A stretch of 64,000 nucleotides of DNA from JAAELZ01 sp965237485 (GTDB lineage Bacteria; Pseudomonadota; Gammaproteobacteria; Arenicellales; Poriferihabitantaceae): the NCBI GenBank assembly GCA_965237485.1, contig CBDEFQ010000003.1, positions 12,816-76,815 on the forward strand, read 5' to 3'. Position numbers and translations under genes: made by a program. The notes under the pieces are model-generated. The model had not been told where the DNA came from and did no database searches. It saw only the letters and a program-made list of their open reading frames with translations. Positions 1-9,800 of the stretch are shown here, in pieces (position 1 is the first letter of the stretch; the number at the start of each line of letters is the position of its first letter).

Positions 1-524
1 GCATTTTTAGCAATGGCAACGGGCTGCTGAGACTGCTCGCTTTCTACGAAATGGGCATCTACGGTGCTGGCGAGTTGTCTAAGCTGTTCTATCGCCGCAG
101 GTCGGTAAATATCTGCGCTAACCACCGCCACTTTCTTTTTGTGTCTTTCCTTGAGCAAATACGCGAGTTTTGCAACTGTAGTAGTTTTACCTGCGCCTTG
201 CAGGCCTGCAACTAGCACGACAACTGGTGCGCGCGCTGCTAAATTAAGTTCGCTATTTTCTTCACCCATGGTGTTGACTAATTCGTCATGCACCACTTTC
301 ACCATTGCCTCTCCCGGTGTTAGGCTATCAACCACTTCATGACCGATAGCGCGCTCACGTACTTGTGTAATGAACGACTTAACGACGGGCAAGGCTACAT
401 CTGCCTCAAGCAAGGCTATACGCACTTCACGCATAGCTTGCTGGATATTATCTTCCGTTAAGCGCCCACGTCCGCGTATAGTTTTAAAGGTTTGCTTTAA
501 GCGGTCACCGAGTTGATCAAACAT
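1..524 (-). CDS. ffh: Signal recognition particle protein Ffh, N-terminal part
   Basis: The gene runs off the left edge of the window, so only about 174 N-terminal residues are visible. Ffh is the SRP GTPase that binds signal sequences of nascent inner-membrane proteins together with 4.5S RNA and docks at FtsY. The translation starts MFDQLGDRLKQTFKTIRG, the usual helical N domain, and reaches the G1 P-loop GLQGAGKTTTVAKLA, followed by VVSADIYRPAAIEQL of the G domain. The ATG at 522-524 gives the canonical Ffh N-terminus. It is divergent from the ypjD-like gene, an arrangement common in gammaproteobacteria. The M domain lies outside the window. Confidence 0.96.
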   Translation of the reverse strand, partial: MFDQLGDRLKQTFKTIRGRGRLTEDNIQQAMREVRIALLEADVALPVVKSFITQVRERAIGHEVVDSLTPGEAMVKVVHDELVNTMGEENSELNLAARAPVVVLVAGLQGAGKTTTVAKLAYLLKERHKKKVAVVSADIYRPAAIEQLRQLASTVDAHFVESEQSQQPVAIAKN

Positions 525-598
525 AGATTCGTTTTTTACTGACTTAGTTAATTTAAGTTAAAAATAGTATACTGTCATTTGTTCGAGCAGTATTTCAA

Positions 599-1423
599 TT
601 GATGCAAATTTCTCTTTCTTGGTTGTCCGCAGCAGTGTATGCCGTCGCCTTATTTTGCCTTTGGCACCACACCGCTGATAACGCTGAAAAAAAGCCGCAG
701 CTACGTGCGTTGGTCATTTCTTCAACGGTCATCGCCGCTGTCTTGCATGGTGCTGCATTATACTCAAACTCAACTTCAATTCAGGAGATTAGCCAATCTT
801 TGACTGGGTCTTTTTCATTAGTTACATTAGCGGCGACTATTGCGTTTATAGTGATCTCATTATTTACAAGAACGATCACATTAGGTTTAGCCATACTTCC
901 GCTAACCATTTTAGCAATACTGGCTAACCTCTTGCTGAATTTAGATTTTAATGAAGCGACCGTCCTCAACGCTAGCTTAAATTTACATTTGCTAGTTGCG
1001 ACACTTACTTTTGCAGTACTAAGCGTTGCAGCCGCACAAGCTCTAATTATGATCATCCAGGAGCGCAGAATAAAGCAACCGAGTGCTCTAAACACCAATA
1101 GGCTATCCCTAAAGGCCTTCCCGCCTCTGCAAAGTATGGATAGCCAGCTATTTCAATTGCTATTTATTGGCTTTTGCTTACTTACAATCAGTTTATACCT
1201 CGGCGTAACCTCAAATATTAAGCTGCACGGACAAGCCCTTGTTTTTAGCCACCACATTATTCTCACTTTGCTTGCTTGGCTAGGCTTTGCCACTTTACTA
1301 CTAAGCAGAGGCATATGGGGTTGGCGCGGGCACAAGGCCGCTAAAATGACATTGATAACCTATGTATTTTTAGTTTTAGGCTATTTTGGGACCCGCTTTG
1401 TACGCGAACTTATTTTGAGTTAA
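599..1423 (+). CDS. ypjD: YpjD/CcsA-like inner-membrane protein
   Basis: This 274-residue protein is almost entirely hydrophobic, with about eight predicted membrane spans. It fits the cytochrome c assembly (CcsA/YpjD) family in length and in its position divergent from ffh. The family members handle haem or its delivery; the precise role of the YpjD branch is not settled. The tail includes HHIILTLLAWLGFATLLL and a WGWRGHKAAK motif resembling the family's conserved C-terminal region. The start at 599 (MMQISL) may really be the second codon. The identification rests on membrane topology, length and synteny rather than on a catalytic motif. Confidence 0.8.
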   Translation: MMQISLSWLSAAVYAVALFCLWHHTADNAEKKPQLRALVISSTVIAAVLHGAALYSNSTSIQEISQSLTGSFSLVTLAATIAFIVISLFTRTITLGLAILPLTILAILANLLLNLDFNEATVLNASLNLHLLVATLTFAVLSVAAAQALIMIIQERRIKQPSALNTNRLSLKAFPPLQSMDSQLFQLLFIGFCLLTISLYLGVTSNIKLHGQALVFSHHIILTLLAWLGFATLLLSRGIWGWRGHKAAKMTLITYVFLVLGYFGTRFVRELILS

Positions 1424-1474
1424 GCGCTTAATGGCGTGCAGAGTTAATATTCTAGACAGCGAATATCACTACAA

Positions 1475-1966
1475 TTGAATACTATGGAACTAAAACAAAA
1501 AAACAGCAGCTTAACTTTGCTTTCTTTCATTGTACTAACCTTGTGCGTCGTGCAATCGAGTACTGCAGCTAAACTTACATCGGAAGTTACAAGCTATTTA
1601 ACAGCCAAGCAGATAGAAGGCGTGCCGGGTTACGAAAACCAAAAAGATTTCACTTGCAGCGATCAAGTGTACTTAGTGATTGAAACTGCTGCTAATGAAG
1701 CCACAACAGCCACAGACCATCAGCTTTCGGTGATCTGGCACAACCCACACGGCAAAGTTGAACAACGCACCTTATATGACTTCACCCATTTTCGAGGCGG
1801 CTCAAGAGTGTGGGCATGGCTACGATTATCTGGCCCACCTAGCGCAGCCATTGCGCGCTTATTTGACCCTGCTTTTGGCATGGGCGAATTTATAGGTACT
1901 TGGAGCGCAGAGGTTAAGATAGATCGAAAAAAGGTGGCGACCCATGAGTTTGAAGTGCTGTGTTGA
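1475..1966 (+). CDS. Hypothetical exported protein, about 160 residues
   Basis: I do not recognise the family. The N-terminus has a basic stretch (MELKQKN), a hydrophobic core (LTLLSFIVLTLCVV) and a small-residue region (QSSTAAK), so it is probably secreted to the periplasm by Sec. The mature part has two cysteines, one near the start (FTCSDQ) and one as the final residue (EFEVLC), which could form a disulfide. Tryptophans cluster at IWHNPHG and RVWAWLRLSG. A start at 1475 or at the next ATG (1484) is possible. It follows ypjD by about 50 bases on the same strand and converges with tsaB. Confidence 0.65.
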   Translation: MNTMELKQKNSSLTLLSFIVLTLCVVQSSTAAKLTSEVTSYLTAKQIEGVPGYENQKDFTCSDQVYLVIETAANEATTATDHQLSVIWHNPHGKVEQRTLYDFTHFRGGSRVWAWLRLSGPPSAAIARLFDPAFGMGEFIGTWSAEVKIDRKKVATHEFEVLC

Positions 1967-1980
1967 ACAAATCTTTATAT

Positions 1981-2667
1981 TTATAAAAGCGCTTTGGTGC
2001 TGACATTCGCCACATTGTCTCGCAAATAAACCGGCGCTATGGTCGCGGCCGTCTTATAAAACTTGGTATCTACCCTCGCCGCCAATTCAGCCAATTGCTC
2101 CGCAGCAGGATATGCGTCCCAAATTATAGTTTGTGCTGTTACTTCAATCGGTAGTTGATTTTTGTAACTGTCACAACCACAGCTTACAACATCCATTCCA
2201 TCTGATTCATTACCTACTTTGATTAATTCTGGGTTGGTCAAAAACAGTTGTATTCTCTGCCATTCACTGGGCTCGAGGTGTAGTGGGTTGCCAGAGTAGA
2301 CCGCCCAATATATCTGCTTCATGCGGGCATCAATCATTGATAGCACGGGGCCACGTGCAGTAGTTTGTGCAGCCAATACCGCGAGAGAGTTAATACCTAA
2401 GATAGGAATGTTATCGCCGTACGCCAAGCCCTGCGCCACGCCTACACCAATGCGAATTCCAGTAAACGACCCTGGGCCATTGTTAACCGCGATAAGGTTA
2501 ATGTCAGACAAGGATAGTTTACTTTCGGCTAACACTTCATCCACCATGTTGAGCAGCAACGCAGAGTGCTGATTGCCTTGAATCTTCATTCTTTGAACGC
2601 GTTCTTCAGCACACAGCAGCGCAACTGAGCAAGCTTGGGTAACCGTATCGATCGCCAAAATATTCAT
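1981..2667 (-). CDS. tsaB: tRNA t6A37 biosynthesis protein TsaB
   Basis: TsaB (YeaZ) is the non-catalytic partner of TsaD in the complex that makes N6-threonylcarbamoyladenosine at A37 of ANN-decoding tRNAs. The protein opens MNILAIDTVTQACSVAL, the ASKHA ATPase-fold start, and carries the family signature NNGPGSFTGIRIGVGVAQGL at about residues 62-81. Its 228 residues are typical. It overlaps the stop of the upstream helicase gene by one base, so the two are almost certainly cotranscribed. The same yoaA-tsaB pairing occurs in Escherichia coli. Confidence 0.95.
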   Translation of the reverse strand: MNILAIDTVTQACSVALLCAEERVQRMKIQGNQHSALLLNMVDEVLAESKLSLSDINLIAVNNGPGSFTGIRIGVGVAQGLAYGDNIPILGINSLAVLAAQTTARGPVLSMIDARMKQIYWAVYSGNPLHLEPSEWQRIQLFLTNPELIKVGNESDGMDVVSCGCDSYKNQLPIEVTAQTIIWDAYPAAEQLAELAARVDTKFYKTAATIAPVYLRDNVANVSTKALL

Positions 2668-4586
2668 TATGCTATCTGTGTTAAGAACCGTTGAGTTTGT
2701 TGCAAAGAATCAGTTTGTCGCATCGGCGGCAGGCTGCTTAGAAATTGCTTTCCATAGCCCTTAGAAAGCAATCGAGTATCACACAGCATCAGTACGCCCT
2801 TATCCTCTTCGTCGCGAATAAGTCGGCCTGCTCCTTGTTTTAGACTAATGATGGCTTCAGGAATTTGCAGCCCAGTAAACGGGTTCTCACCGCGCTCTTG
2901 CATTTGACGCATTTTTGCCCGCATCACGGGGTCATTTGGTGGAGTAAATGGTAATTTATCTATGATCACGCAGGATAACGCTTCACCTTTTACATCCACA
3001 CCTTCCCAAAATGAGGCCGTACCCAATAACACCACGTTAGTTCCTGCTTTAAATCTGTCGATCAACTCACTGCGAGGCGCGCGACCCTGTACGAGTAGAG
3101 TCCACCTACTTTGCGCATCCATTCGGTCAGCAATTTGATACAGCATCGCATAAGAAGTAAACAATAAAAATGCGCGGCCTTTGCTCGCTTCTAACACGGG
3201 CTCGATTACCTTCATCATCGCGTCAGGAAATGAGCGCTCATTGGGCTCGGGTAAGCCAGCAGGTAAATACATCAATGCATTGTTAGCGTAATCAAATGGG
3301 CTATGCAGCTGCAAGGTCTGCACTTCACCACAACCCAGCTTATTAAGATAATGTCCAAAATCATTTCCTGCGGCCAAGGTTGCCGAAGTTAAAATGGCGC
3401 TGGTTTCGGGCTTATTTAAAATATGCTGCATCTGCTTGCCGATATTCAGCGGCGTGCCCGTTAAGCGCGTATTACTGCGCGAGGTCTCAAACCAGCAAAC
3501 CAACTCTCCAGTGCGATGCGCACTTTCTATCCATTGCATTAAAAAACCCTGCAATTGCATGGCGCGGCCATGGCAACGCTGTAAACCTTCTCCAGCCACT
3601 GCCCCTTGCGATAAGGCCAACTCCAAATCGGCCAGTACATCCAATAAAGCATTAATGGCCACTAACCGTTTAGGGTCTTGGATCGCCTCCTGACTTTCAC
3701 CACGAGCACTCCCAGACATCGCCAAATCGAATTGAGATATGCAAGCGTTCATTGCATCCACACATTCATTTAGCTCTATGCCGCTTTGTTCCTTAGCTTC
3801 AGCCACTTTAATATCTCGACCCAAATCTTTAAGTTGCAAGCTTGAAAGGCTAAAACCAAAAAATCGTGAGGCAATGTCAGGCAATTGGTGTGCTTCGTCA
3901 AAAATTACCACATCATATGGTGGCAATAACTCTCCAAACCCCTCTTCCTTTAAGCTGGCATCGGAGAAAAATAAGTGATGATTCACGACCACCATTTGCG
4001 ACTTAAGTGCGCGTTGTCGCGCTTTGTTGACATAGCACGCTTTAAAATCAGGGCATTCTCTGCCCAAGCAATTATCAGTAGTTGAAGTCACCGCGCGCCA
4101 AACCGGGTCTCGCTCATCTAATTCTGATACTTCTGATATTTCGCCGCGACGTGTCTGTCGACTCCAGTTAGACAGAATCTCTCTCTTTGACTGCAGGTCT
4201 TTGCTATACCGCAAAGCAGGGTCTTGGCCTAATTGATTAAGCCTAAATTGACATAAATAGTTGGCGCGCCCTTTTAATAGCGCCACATCAACCGAAACCC
4301 CCAGCACTTTTAACACTGACGGCAAATCTCGAAAATAGAGCTGGTCTTGAAGATGGCGTGTGCCCGTTGAAATCACTACGCGTTTACCGGACAGTAACGC
4401 CGGCACCAAATAAGCATAAGTTTTACCCGTCCCTGTTCCAGATTCAGTTACCAACACCCCGCCCAATTCGATTGCTTGCTCCACCTCAGTAGCCATGCGC
4501 AACTGACCTTCACGCACCTTAAATTGATCGATAGCTTGGCTAAATACGCCTCCTTCTCCTAAGGCCTGCGCACTTTGCGAAAACAC
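2667..4586 (-). CDS. yoaA: YoaA/DinG-family ATP-dependent DNA helicase
   Basis: This 639-residue XPD/DinG superfamily 2 helicase has Walker A in TESGTGTGKTYAYL (about residues 47-60) and a DEAH box in IFDEAHQLPD. Four cysteines suited to a 4Fe-4S cluster lie between them, in ANYLCQF, DNCLGRECPDF and KACYVNK. The motif VI region contains IISLKQGAGRLIRDEEDKG. YoaA is known to associate with the Pol III chi subunit in E. coli and helps repair stalled forks. Length near 636 and linkage to tsaB favour yoaA over dinG. It follows rfbD by 3 bases, so rfbC, rfbD, yoaA and tsaB may form one transcript. Confidence 0.9.
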   Translation of the reverse strand: MFSQSAQALGEGGVFSQAIDQFKVREGQLRMATEVEQAIELGGVLVTESGTGTGKTYAYLVPALLSGKRVVISTGTRHLQDQLYFRDLPSVLKVLGVSVDVALLKGRANYLCQFRLNQLGQDPALRYSKDLQSKREILSNWSRQTRRGEISEVSELDERDPVWRAVTSTTDNCLGRECPDFKACYVNKARQRALKSQMVVVNHHLFFSDASLKEEGFGELLPPYDVVIFDEAHQLPDIASRFFGFSLSSLQLKDLGRDIKVAEAKEQSGIELNECVDAMNACISQFDLAMSGSARGESQEAIQDPKRLVAINALLDVLADLELALSQGAVAGEGLQRCHGRAMQLQGFLMQWIESAHRTGELVCWFETSRSNTRLTGTPLNIGKQMQHILNKPETSAILTSATLAAGNDFGHYLNKLGCGEVQTLQLHSPFDYANNALMYLPAGLPEPNERSFPDAMMKVIEPVLEASKGRAFLLFTSYAMLYQIADRMDAQSRWTLLVQGRAPRSELIDRFKAGTNVVLLGTASFWEGVDVKGEALSCVIIDKLPFTPPNDPVMRAKMRQMQERGENPFTGLQIPEAIISLKQGAGRLIRDEEDKGVLMLCDTRLLSKGYGKQFLSSLPPMRQTDSLQQTQRFLTQIA

Positions 4587-4589
4587 GGT

Positions 4590-5441
4590 TTAACTGAGTG
4601 TTTGTTTTAAAGCCGCTTCCCATTCGGGCAAAGCAATATTAAAGGTATCTTTCAATTTCTGGTTCGATAATACCGAAAACTGGGGCCGTTTCGCTGCTGT
4701 GGGATAGGCGGAAGTAGCAACTGGCTTTAAGGCAATCTTATCATTCCCGACGAGCTCAAATATTTTCTGCGCAAATCCGTACCAACTAGTATTTCCGCTG
4801 CCTGTAGCGTGGTAAACCCCTGCATACCTTGAAACTTGACTCGGCGGAGTTTGCTCAATTATTTTAGCAGTTGCTGCCGCCAAATCAGAAGCCAGCGTGG
4901 GTGAACCAAACTGATCATCTACTACATTCAAAGATTCCCTTTCTGATCCTAAACGCAGCATGGTATTGACAAAATTTGCACCCTGTTGCGCGTACACCCA
5001 GGCTGTTCGTAAAATAATTGCGTTGGGTTGAGCACTTAAAACCGCCCGCTCGCCCGCCAGTTTAGTGTGCCCATATACGCTTTGTGGTTTGGTTATATCA
5101 GATTCTAAGTAGGGGGTTTGCCCGCTACCATCAAATACATAGTCGGTGGAATAATGAATCATAGGGCAAGCAATCTCGTAGCAGGCTTTGGCCATAGCCA
5201 GCGGTGCTAAATGATTAATTGCATTGGCTGCTATTTCGTTGTCTTGCGCCAAATCAACTGCAGTATACGCCGAAGCGTTAATTAGCCAATCTGGAGAATG
5301 AGTGTGGATTACCTCACTGATAGCCTGCAAATCGGTCAGATCGAGGTCTTCTTTATCTAGCGCAATGATCTCTTCATTGCTCAGTAACTTAACTAACGCA
5401 CTACCGACTTGACCATTCTTGCCGAAAATTAAGATTTTCAT
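4590..5441 (-). CDS. rfbD: dTDP-4-dehydrorhamnose reductase
   Basis: RfbD (RmlD) uses NAD(P)H for the last step of dTDP-L-rhamnose synthesis, which feeds O-antigen and other surface glycans. The 283-residue protein has the Rossmann nucleotide-binding start MKILIFGKNGQVGSAL, the substrate-site segment YSTDYVFDGSG and the catalytic Y-x-x-x-K as YGHTK. It follows rfbC with a 3-base gap. The two upstream pathway genes, rfbA and rfbB, are not next to it; the region before rfbC is occupied by palindromic elements. Confidence 0.95.
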   Translation of the reverse strand: MKILIFGKNGQVGSALVKLLSNEEIIALDKEDLDLTDLQAISEVIHTHSPDWLINASAYTAVDLAQDNEIAANAINHLAPLAMAKACYEIACPMIHYSTDYVFDGSGQTPYLESDITKPQSVYGHTKLAGERAVLSAQPNAIILRTAWVYAQQGANFVNTMLRLGSERESLNVVDDQFGSPTLASDLAAATAKIIEQTPPSQVSRYAGVYHATGSGNTSWYGFAQKIFELVGNDKIALKPVATSAYPTAAKRPQFSVLSNQKLKDTFNIALPEWEAALKQTLS

Positions 5442-5444
5442 CGT

Positions 5445-5987
5445 TTATGAGGTGATCACGATATCCCGCAATTGCGGTGCAGCGGCGTCCTTTTCAGAGA
5501 TAATCGGGTCGTCAACTGGCCATTGAACGCCGATATCTGGATCATTCCAAGAAATGCCCGCATCATCTTCTGCCTTGTATGCTGTGGTGCATTTGTAGGC
5601 AATTTCAGCCACGTCACTCAGCGTAGCAAAGCCGTGAGCAAAGCCGGGGGGCACGTACAACTGTATACGATTTTCATCACTCAGCTCGATCCCAAACCAC
5701 TGCCCACGGGTAGTCGAGTCTGGGCGAATATCTACCGCCACATCATATATTACACCGCGTAGAGCGCGCACCAGCTTTCCTTGCCATTGCGGATATTGGT
5801 AATGCAGGCCCCGTATAACTCCTTTGGTTGACCGAGAGTGATTGTCCTGCACAAAATCACCGGGCAAACCGACCGACTCAAAGCGATATTTATTATAGGT
5901 TTCCATAAAAAACCCGCGTTCATCTTCAAATATGCGATTTTTTACAATCACAACACCTGCAAGCGGTGTTTTGGTAATTTCGATCAA
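5445..5987 (-). CDS. rfbC: dTDP-4-dehydrorhamnose 3,5-epimerase
   Basis: RfbC (RmlC) epimerises dTDP-4-keto-6-deoxyglucose at C3 and C5, just before RfbD acts. The 180-residue cupin shows the conserved DNHSRSTKGVIRGLHYQ segment with the catalytic histidine at about residue 62, and YVPPGFAHGFATLSD downstream. Synteny with rfbD confirms the call. A palindromic mobile element begins about 12 bases upstream of the start codon, so the native promoter has probably been separated from the gene or replaced. Confidence 0.96.
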   Translation of the reverse strand: MIEITKTPLAGVVIVKNRIFEDERGFFMETYNKYRFESVGLPGDFVQDNHSRSTKGVIRGLHYQYPQWQGKLVRALRGVIYDVAVDIRPDSTTRGQWFGIELSDENRIQLYVPPGFAHGFATLSDVAEIAYKCTTAYKAEDDAGISWNDPDIGVQWPVDDPIISEKDAAAPQLRDIVITS

Positions 5988-5999
5988 TTGGAATTGCGA

Positions 6000-6261
6000 G
6001 TGTAGTGTATTAAATAGATCGTATGTATCAGCGAGACAAGAAACCGCCAGATACTAGGCGCGTTTCGCTGTGAATGGCCAGTCCTTTGCAAGAAATGCAA
6101 CGACGTAGATGGCGGTTTCTTGTCTCGCCCGCTGGGAGCCCTCCAAATGACCCAATACTGCATTACAGTCCTTGTTAAGGGAACACCATTCACTGCGGAC
6201 TGTGCCTTGTCTTGGATCATTTTGGGGGCTCTGATATATACGATCTATTTAATACACTACA
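6000..6261. repeat. Palindromic non-coding element 1 (MITE-like)
   Basis: Inverted ends of about 22 bases (outer sequence GTAGTGTATTAAATAGATCG) bound a segment of about 262 bases at 6000-6022 and 6238-6261. Inside is a second inverted pair, GAGACAAGAAACCGCC near 6032 and its complement near 6112. No credible gene is present. The middle shares an aligned stretch (AATGG-CA-TCC-TT...CAACG) with the neighbouring element, so the two are related. The element sits directly before rfbC. Confidence 0.7.
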
Positions 6262-6265
6262 TTAG

Positions 6266-6535
6266 TACTCTTTCAAAGTAATATTGCCTAATTCAGCGTC
6301 AACGCGCTGTTTCACAGCAAGACGTATTACGCAATGAATGGTCATTCCCTTCATAAGCGATACAACGCGGCTGCGGGACAGCGCGTTGTTGGTGCCCTTT
6401 GGGTGAGCCTGTCCGCGCCCCCCCTGGGCTGCGTTGCCGCTTTTGCAAAGGGAGCGACCATTTCCTGCAAGCGACGCCTTGCCAGGCACGCGGACAGACT
6501 CACTGAATTAAGCAATATCACTTTGAAAGAGTACT
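6266..6535. repeat. Palindromic non-coding element 2 (MITE-like)
   Basis: Imperfect terminal inverted repeats of about 35 bases (outer sequence AGTACTCTTTCAAAGT) bound a 270-base segment. The right repeat supplies the TAG stop codon of dnaJ, so insertion took place at the very 3' end of that gene. The interior resembles element 1 at the motif around 6330-6370. The two elements are only a few bases apart. Short ORFs on both strands inside it look like chance products of the palindrome. Confidence 0.7.
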
Positions 6536-7655
6536 AGGTAACAAAATCATCAAAGAACGATTTTATCTTATCTTTCCACCCACTGCTTTGCGGACTATGG
6601 CGTTTCCCGCCTTTATCTAAGCTTTTTTGTAGTTGATCGAGCAATTCTTTCTGCTCAGTGGTGAGATTAATTGGAGTCTCTGTGTTAACCCTAATATACA
6701 AATCCCCAACCTGTGAAGAACGCACATTTTTTACCCCTTTGCCGCGTAGCCTAAACACCTTTGCTGATTGGGTTCCAGCAGGCACCTTAATATTTGCGCG
6801 GCCCGTTAAAGTGGGCACTTCAAGTTCTCCGCCCGCCGCCATCACGGCAAAGCTAACCGGCATTACGCAATGCAAATTATCACCGTCACGCTCAAATATT
6901 TCATGTTCTAGCAAATGTACTTGAACGTATAAATCACCGGGCACTACACCGGCGCCACCCCCTTCGCCTTCGCCGCTCAAACGTACTTGATCACCTTCGT
7001 CCACACCGGCAGGGATTTTAACTTTGAGGGTCTTCTCGGTGCGAACGTGCCCTTGGCCGCTGCATTCATCACATGGGTCTTTTATCTGTTTTCCAGAACC
7101 CTGGCATTGTGGGCACGCCTGTTGAATGGAGGAAAAGCCCTGTTGCATCCGCACTTGGCCTTGTCCAGCACAGGTTTGGCAGGTGACAGGAGACGAACCT
7201 TTTTTAGCGCCGCTGCCATCGCAAGTGCCGCAAGCTGTATTGCGCGGTACGCGAATTTTCTTCTCAATGCCCGCGACCGCCTCTTCCAAAGTGAGCTTAA
7301 CGTGAATCCGTAGATCTGAACCTCGGGCCTGTCGACGACCACCCTGACGTGCGCCGCCAAATATATCGCCGAACATATCGCCAAAAATATCGCCGAAACC
7401 AGTACCCGCATCACCCATTCCAGCTGACGGATTAACTCCGGCATGACCGAATTGGTCGTAAGCCGCTTTCTTGTCAGCATCGCTTAATACCACGTAGGCT
7501 TCTTGCACTTCCTTAAATTGTGCCTCTGTATCCGGTTTATCTTGATTGCGGTCAGGATGGTATTTCATCGCCATCTTGCGATAGGCCTTTTTTATTTCGG
7601 GTCCTGTAGCCGTTTTACTGGCACCCAGTACTTCGTAGTAATCTCGCTTTGACAT
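6534..7655 (-). CDS. dnaJ: Chaperone protein DnaJ
   Basis: DnaJ (Hsp40) delivers substrates to DnaK and stimulates its ATPase. It has a J domain with the HPD motif (KYHPDRNQ, about residues 31-38), a Gly/Phe-rich linker ([16 protein letters not shown]), and four zinc-binding CxxCxGxG repeats ([32 protein letters not shown]). A C-terminal substrate-binding region follows and ends SFFDDFVT. The ATG at 7653-7655 gives [11 protein letters not shown]; a TTG one codon earlier is less likely. It lies downstream of dnaK on the same strand, separated by a terminator-like hairpin. Its stop codon is formed by the inverted repeat of palindromic element 2. Confidence 0.97.
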   Translation of the reverse strand: MSKRDYYEVLGASKTATGPEIKKAYRKMAMKYHPDRNQDKPDTEAQFKEVQEAYVVLSDADKKAAYDQFGHAGVNPSAGMGDAGTGFGDIFGDMFGDIFGGARQGGRRQARGSDLRIHVKLTLEEAVAGIEKKIRVPRNTACGTCDGSGAKKGSSPVTCQTCAGQGQVRMQQGFSSIQQACPQCQGSGKQIKDPCDECSGQGHVRTEKTLKVKIPAGVDEGDQVRLSGEGEGGGAGVVPGDLYVQVHLLEHEIFERDGDNLHCVMPVSFAVMAAGGELEVPTLTGRANIKVPAGTQSAKVFRLRGKGVKNVRSSQVGDLYIRVNTETPINLTTEQKELLDQLQKSLDKGGKRHSPQSSGWKDKIKSFFDDFVT

Positions 7656-7689
7656 CAATATTTACTGCTTAAGCTGTGCTATCTCTAAC

Positions 7690-7731
7690 CTTTTTTATCA
7701 ATAAAAAGGGTGAGCCGTAACCCACCCTTTT
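7690..7731 (-). terminator. Rho-independent terminator after dnaK
   Basis: On the minus strand AAAAGGGTG and CACCCTTTT form a 9-bp stem around a 10-base loop, followed by T-rich sequence. It lies about 75 bases past the dnaK stop. Some readthrough into dnaJ is likely, since dnaJ has no obvious separate heat-shock promoter. Confidence 0.75.
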
Positions 7732-7804
7732 GTAGTTTAACCTGCGCCGTAAAGGGCTTATATAAGGACACCATTGAACTTAGGTACTAACATTTTTTTC
7801 TGGC

Positions 7805-9721
7805 TTAACTAGGCTTCTGATCGTCGTCCATTTCTTCAAATTCAGCATCGACGATATCATCGTCTGCGTTAGCATCACCTGCTTCGCTTGCGCCCTCTTC
7901 AGCTGCCGCTTCAGAATAGGCCTGTTCAGCTATTTTTTGACTTGCTTCAGCCAATACTTGGGTTTTAGCGTCAATATCTGCTTTGTCATCGGTCTTTACC
8001 GATTCTTCCAAATCAGCAATAGCGCTTTCCACCTTCACCTTGGTATCATCATCTACCTTATCGGCTAAATCAGTTAGCGACTTTTTAGATTGATGAATTA
8101 AGCCTTCTGCTTGGTTCTTGGCATCAACTAATTCACGAATCTCACGGTCGCTGTCTGCATTTTCTTCGGCTTCGCGTACCATTTTTTCTATCTCTTCGTC
8201 AGACAAACCACTACCGGCTTTGATCACAATTTTGTTCTCTTTGCCTGTAGCTTTGTCTTTCGCCGACACATGCAAGATTCCGTTGGCGTCAATATCAAAT
8301 GTTACTTCAATTTGCGGTGTACCGCGTGGTGCTGGCGGTATGTCCGACAAATCAAATCGCCCTAATGACTTATTATCCGCCACCATCTGCCGCTCGCCTT
8401 GACAAACATGAACGGTTACCGCTGGTTGATTGTCATCCGCTGTTGAAAATACTTGGCTAGCCTTGGTTGGAATCGTCGTGTTCTTCTCAATAAGCTTGGT
8501 CATCACGTTGCCCAAAGTCTCGATACCTAGAGACAATGGCGTCACATCTAGAAGCAATACGTCTTTAACCTCACCAGACAATACGCCGCCTTGCACAGAA
8601 GCCCCCACCGCAACCGCTTCATCGGGGTTTACGTCGCGACGCACTTCTTTACCGAAGAACTCAGTCACCGCCGCTTGTACTTTAGGCATACGTGTTTGAC
8701 CACCGACCAAAATAACGTCATCAATTTCACTTGCGCTCATGCCAGCATCTTTAAGCGCGATGCGGCAAGGTTCAATGGAACGCTTAATTAAATCTTCAAC
8801 TAAGGCTTCTAACTTGGCGCGAGATAGCTTGATGTTTAGGTGCTTAGGGCCACTGGCATCGGCCGTAATATAGGGTAAATTAATTTCTGTTTGCGAGGCA
8901 GTAGACAATTCAATTTTCGCTTTTTCCACCGCTTCTTTTAAACGCTGCAAAGCCAATGGGTCATTTTTGAGATCAAAAGCTTGATCCTTTTTAAATTCAT
9001 CAGCCACATAGTCGATTAAACGGTTATCAAAGTCTTCGCCACCGAGGAAAGTGTCACCGTTAGTAGAAAGCACTTCAAATTGTTGCTCGCCATCTAGATC
9101 AGCAATTTCGATGACTGACACGTCAAACGTACCGCCGCCTAAGTCATAAACCACAATTGTCTTGTCCCCAGTCACCTTATCCAAGCCAAAGGCTAAGGCT
9201 GCTGCTGTAGGTTCGTTGATGATGCGCTTTACTTTCAACCCGGCAATTTTACCCGCATCTTTTGTAGCCTGGCGCTGCGAGTCGTTAAAGTAAGCCGGGA
9301 CGGTGATGACCGCTTCGGTTACTTCTTCACCCAAATAGTCTTCGGCAGTGGACTTCATCTTCTGCAAAATCTTCGCCGAGATCTCTTGCGGAGACATTTG
9401 CTTACCATTGACTTCAATCCAAGCATCGCCATTTTTGGCCTTAACTATTTTATAAGGCATCAAATCAATATCGCGCTGCACCACTTCTTCATCAAACTTT
9501 CGGCCGATTAAACGCTTAACCGCAAAAATAGTCTTTTCTGGATTAGTGACTGCTTGGCGCTTGGCCGCATCGCCAACCAATACTTGGTCGTCTGCAAATG
9601 CAACCACCGAAGGCGTTGTTCTACGACCTTCAACGTTCTCAATGACCTTTGGTGTGTCCCCTTCCATTAAGGCAACACAAGAGTTAGTTGTGCCTAAATC
9701 GATTCCAATTACTTTAGCCAT
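7805..9721 (-). CDS. dnaK: Chaperone protein DnaK (Hsp70)
   Basis: DnaK is the ATP-dependent Hsp70 chaperone that folds and rescues proteins with DnaJ and GrpE. The 638-residue length matches the family. The nucleotide-binding domain starts [36 protein letters not shown] and [14 protein letters not shown] are the phosphate and adenosine motifs. The linker [18 protein letters not shown] leads to the peptide-binding domain, and the acidic tail ends [14 protein letters not shown]. It is the middle gene of grpE-dnaK-dnaJ, all on the minus strand, with about 80 bases between grpE and dnaK. Confidence 0.98.
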   Translation of the reverse strand: MAKVIGIDLGTTNSCVALMEGDTPKVIENVEGRRTTPSVVAFADDQVLVGDAAKRQAVTNPEKTIFAVKRLIGRKFDEEVVQRDIDLMPYKIVKAKNGDAWIEVNGKQMSPQEISAKILQKMKSTAEDYLGEEVTEAVITVPAYFNDSQRQATKDAGKIAGLKVKRIINEPTAAALAFGLDKVTGDKTIVVYDLGGGTFDVSVIEIADLDGEQQFEVLSTNGDTFLGGEDFDNRLIDYVADEFKKDQAFDLKNDPLALQRLKEAVEKAKIELSTASQTEINLPYITADASGPKHLNIKLSRAKLEALVEDLIKRSIEPCRIALKDAGMSASEIDDVILVGGQTRMPKVQAAVTEFFGKEVRRDVNPDEAVAVGASVQGGVLSGEVKDVLLLDVTPLSLGIETLGNVMTKLIEKNTTIPTKASQVFSTADDNQPAVTVHVCQGERQMVADNKSLGRFDLSDIPPAPRGTPQIEVTFDIDANGILHVSAKDKATGKENKIVIKAGSGLSDEEIEKMVREAEENADSDREIRELVDAKNQAEGLIHQSKKSLTDLADKVDDDTKVKVESAIADLEESVKTDDKADIDAKTQVLAEASQKIAEQAYSEAAAEEGASEAGDANADDDIVDAEFEEMDDDQKPS

Positions 9722-9800
9722 GTTAAATAACCTCTTAAATATTCTGTAGTGTTAATCTGTTTACAATATGGGAGTGCTTTAAGTGTTTTAAAGCCCTTTT

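Noticed and set aside
781..1098. 105-residue minus-strand ORF in ypjD
   Set aside because: Antisense shadow of a clear membrane protein gene with no independent features.
6262..6537. Small ORFs on both strands in palindromic element 2
   Set aside because: They mirror each other through the inverted repeats and have no start signals or family features.
9771..9790. GGAGTGCTTT before dnaK as half of a CIRCE operator
   Set aside because: The matching inverted half (TTAGCACTC) is absent within the required nine-base spacing.
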